In this document: positions 63,019 through 64,000 of the stretch, in pieces
Layout of the letters: each line of letters starts with the position of its first letter
Numbering within the stretch: position 1 is the first letter of the stretch
Assembly (NCBI GenBank): GCA_023443625.1
Contig: JAEZTQ010000046.1
Span: forward strand, 28,280-92,279
Length of the DNA: 64,000 bases
Source: Bacillota bacterium
GTDB lineage: Bacteria > Bacillota_A > Clostridia > Lachnospirales > Lachnospiraceae
Direction: 5' to 3'
The notes under the pieces: generated by a model
The model's input: the letters and a program-made list of their open reading frames with translations, nothing else
Told to the model about the DNA's origin: nothing
The model's database searches: none
Position numbers and translations under genes: made by a program

Positions 63019-64000
63019 TTAATAAGGATGTAATCCTGACCTTTTTAAACCAGTCATTTCGTCTAGACCAAATAATAGATTCATGTTTTGTACCGCCGCA
63101 TGTGCTCCACCTTTGCCTATGCTATCAAGCACACTGAATACTACGATTCGACCTCTTCGTTCGTCTACATCTAAGCCTATATGACAATAATTTGTACCTG
63201 ATACAGCCGATACCCAAGGGTATGGAATGTACTGCCATGAAGCATTTTCCTCTTTAGGTAAATCAATAATTTTTATGAATGCTTCTTCTTTATAGTAATG
63301 TTTTTATAGATTAATTAACTCATCTCTACTTACATCTACAAGGGGAAAGCAATGACAAATATCTAAAATGCCTCTGGTGATAGGAACATAGGAGGTAGTA
63401 AAATGCACCATAACATCAGTACGACCAATGATACTTAGCTCCTGTTCTATCTCATAGGTATGTCTATGGTCAACCACATTGTACGGCACGATATTGTTAC
63501 CAATCTCTGGATGGTGTATCGCCCTATCTGTCTCCGCTCCCGCACCTGCTGTTCCTGAAAGGCCATCAACTATTATTTTCTTAGTATCAATTAAATTTTT
63601 ATGCACCAATGGAGCTAATCCAAATATTGCAGCAGAAGAAAAGCAGCCCGGATTTGCAATTATTCTGGCGTTTCTAACCTCATTCCTATGAAATTCAGGA
63701 ATGCCGTAAATTGCTTCTTCTGCCATTTCCCAATCTGTATGAATTTTACCATAAATTTTTTCCCAATTGCTTCGGTTCTTCAGTCTAAAATCAGCTCCAA
63801 GATCTATCACTTTAATCCCTTTTTCTATCAAACTTCTTGCCTGTTTCATAATTTGACCAGAAGGTAATGCAGCGAAAATAATATCACATGGTGTAATCTC
63901 TTCCGGTTTAATAAACTTAAGTCCCATTCCATATAAGTTCTTATGATAATATTCTATAGGTTTATCTCCCCTACTAGTCAACCATACTATTTCGACCTCT
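63019..64000 (-). pseudogene. argC: N-acetyl-gamma-glutamyl-phosphate reductase, in-frame stop; 5' end beyond window
   Basis: The frame opens beyond the window edge (VEIVWLTSRGDKPIEYYH) and runs through catalytic NPGCFSSAA and the His region SGTAGAGAETDRAIHHPEIG to ELINL, then a TAA at 63304-63306. The same frame continues without shift as KHYYKEEAFIKII, GTNYCHIGLDVDERRGRIVV, GKGGAHAAVQNMNLLFG to a natural stop at 63019. A Tyr codon is the expected reading at the stop. So a single base change breaks arginine-biosynthesis ArgC in its last third. It could be sequence error. Confidence 0.85.

Noticed and set aside
1..64000. CRISPR array, rRNA genes or a complete prophage
   Set aside because: No regularly spaced repeats, no rRNA sequence and no phage structural genes; only isolated recombinase and transposase scraps are seen.

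Overview
The window looks like a chromosomal segment of an obligately anaerobic, low-GC Clostridia, most likely Lachnospiraceae-like. The evidence is an SLH surface protein, a clostridial secondary-alcohol dehydrogenase, PseI/PseG/PseF sugar genes, a RecA of Firmicute type, CprABC/SpaFEG-type peptide resistance, strong AGGAGG ribosome sites and TTGACA/TATAAT promoters. Species assignment is inference. No rRNA, CRISPR array or complete mobile element is visible. Most genes are on the minus strand.

Layout. 0.3-10.7 kb: a small membrane protein, then a LytTR/GHKL two-component pair and its probable target, a 1513-aa SLH surface protein followed by a lectin/PLAT-tailed phospholipase-C-like protein. 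10.8-13 kb: a HIT protein, four tRNAs (Glu-His-Tyr-Ser), an XRE regulator and an internally deleted RtcB. This segment is bounded by two copies of the same 34-bp terminator. 13-20 kb: alcohol dehydrogenase, small proteins, and the queuosine-precursor operon queD-queE-folE-queC-queF behind a preQ1-I-like riboswitch. 20-26 kb: hypA, a large Fe-S/flavin oxidoreductase, hypB and a DUF5692 membrane protein, with no hydrogenase, divergent from a GntR/FCD regulator that has two matching operators. 26-29.6 kb: MFS transporter, recA, small proteins.

29.8-43.4 kb: the most unusual locus. Pseudaminic-acid genes (pseF, pseG, pseI, pseH) are interleaved with LuxC/LuxE-like acyl reductase and acyl-protein synthetase, an AMP ligase, an acyl carrier protein, a thiamine-diphosphate enzyme, a 4-hydroxy-2-oxovalerate aldolase, an acylating acetaldehyde dehydrogenase, an SDR and a metallo-hydrolase. 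Read together they suggest that a custom short hydroxyacyl or aldehyde unit is built on a carrier and attached to a nonulosonic acid. The product is inference.

43.5-57.6 kb: a highly structured intergenic element; MerR/TipAS with a DUF2268 protease; PadR-ICMT-membrane protein; a five-gene antimicrobial-peptide resistance system (ABC transporter plus two-component system); mgtE behind a leader with two overlapping 27-codon ORFs; a BFD-like ferredoxin; a UvrA-like ABC protein with MerR. 57.6-64 kb: an AT-rich, decayed stretch with fragments of HTH, HigA/ImmA-like, IS481, Mor-like and serine-recombinase genes around an ABC/CPBP-protease cluster and a GNAT. It ends with argC, which carries an in-frame stop.
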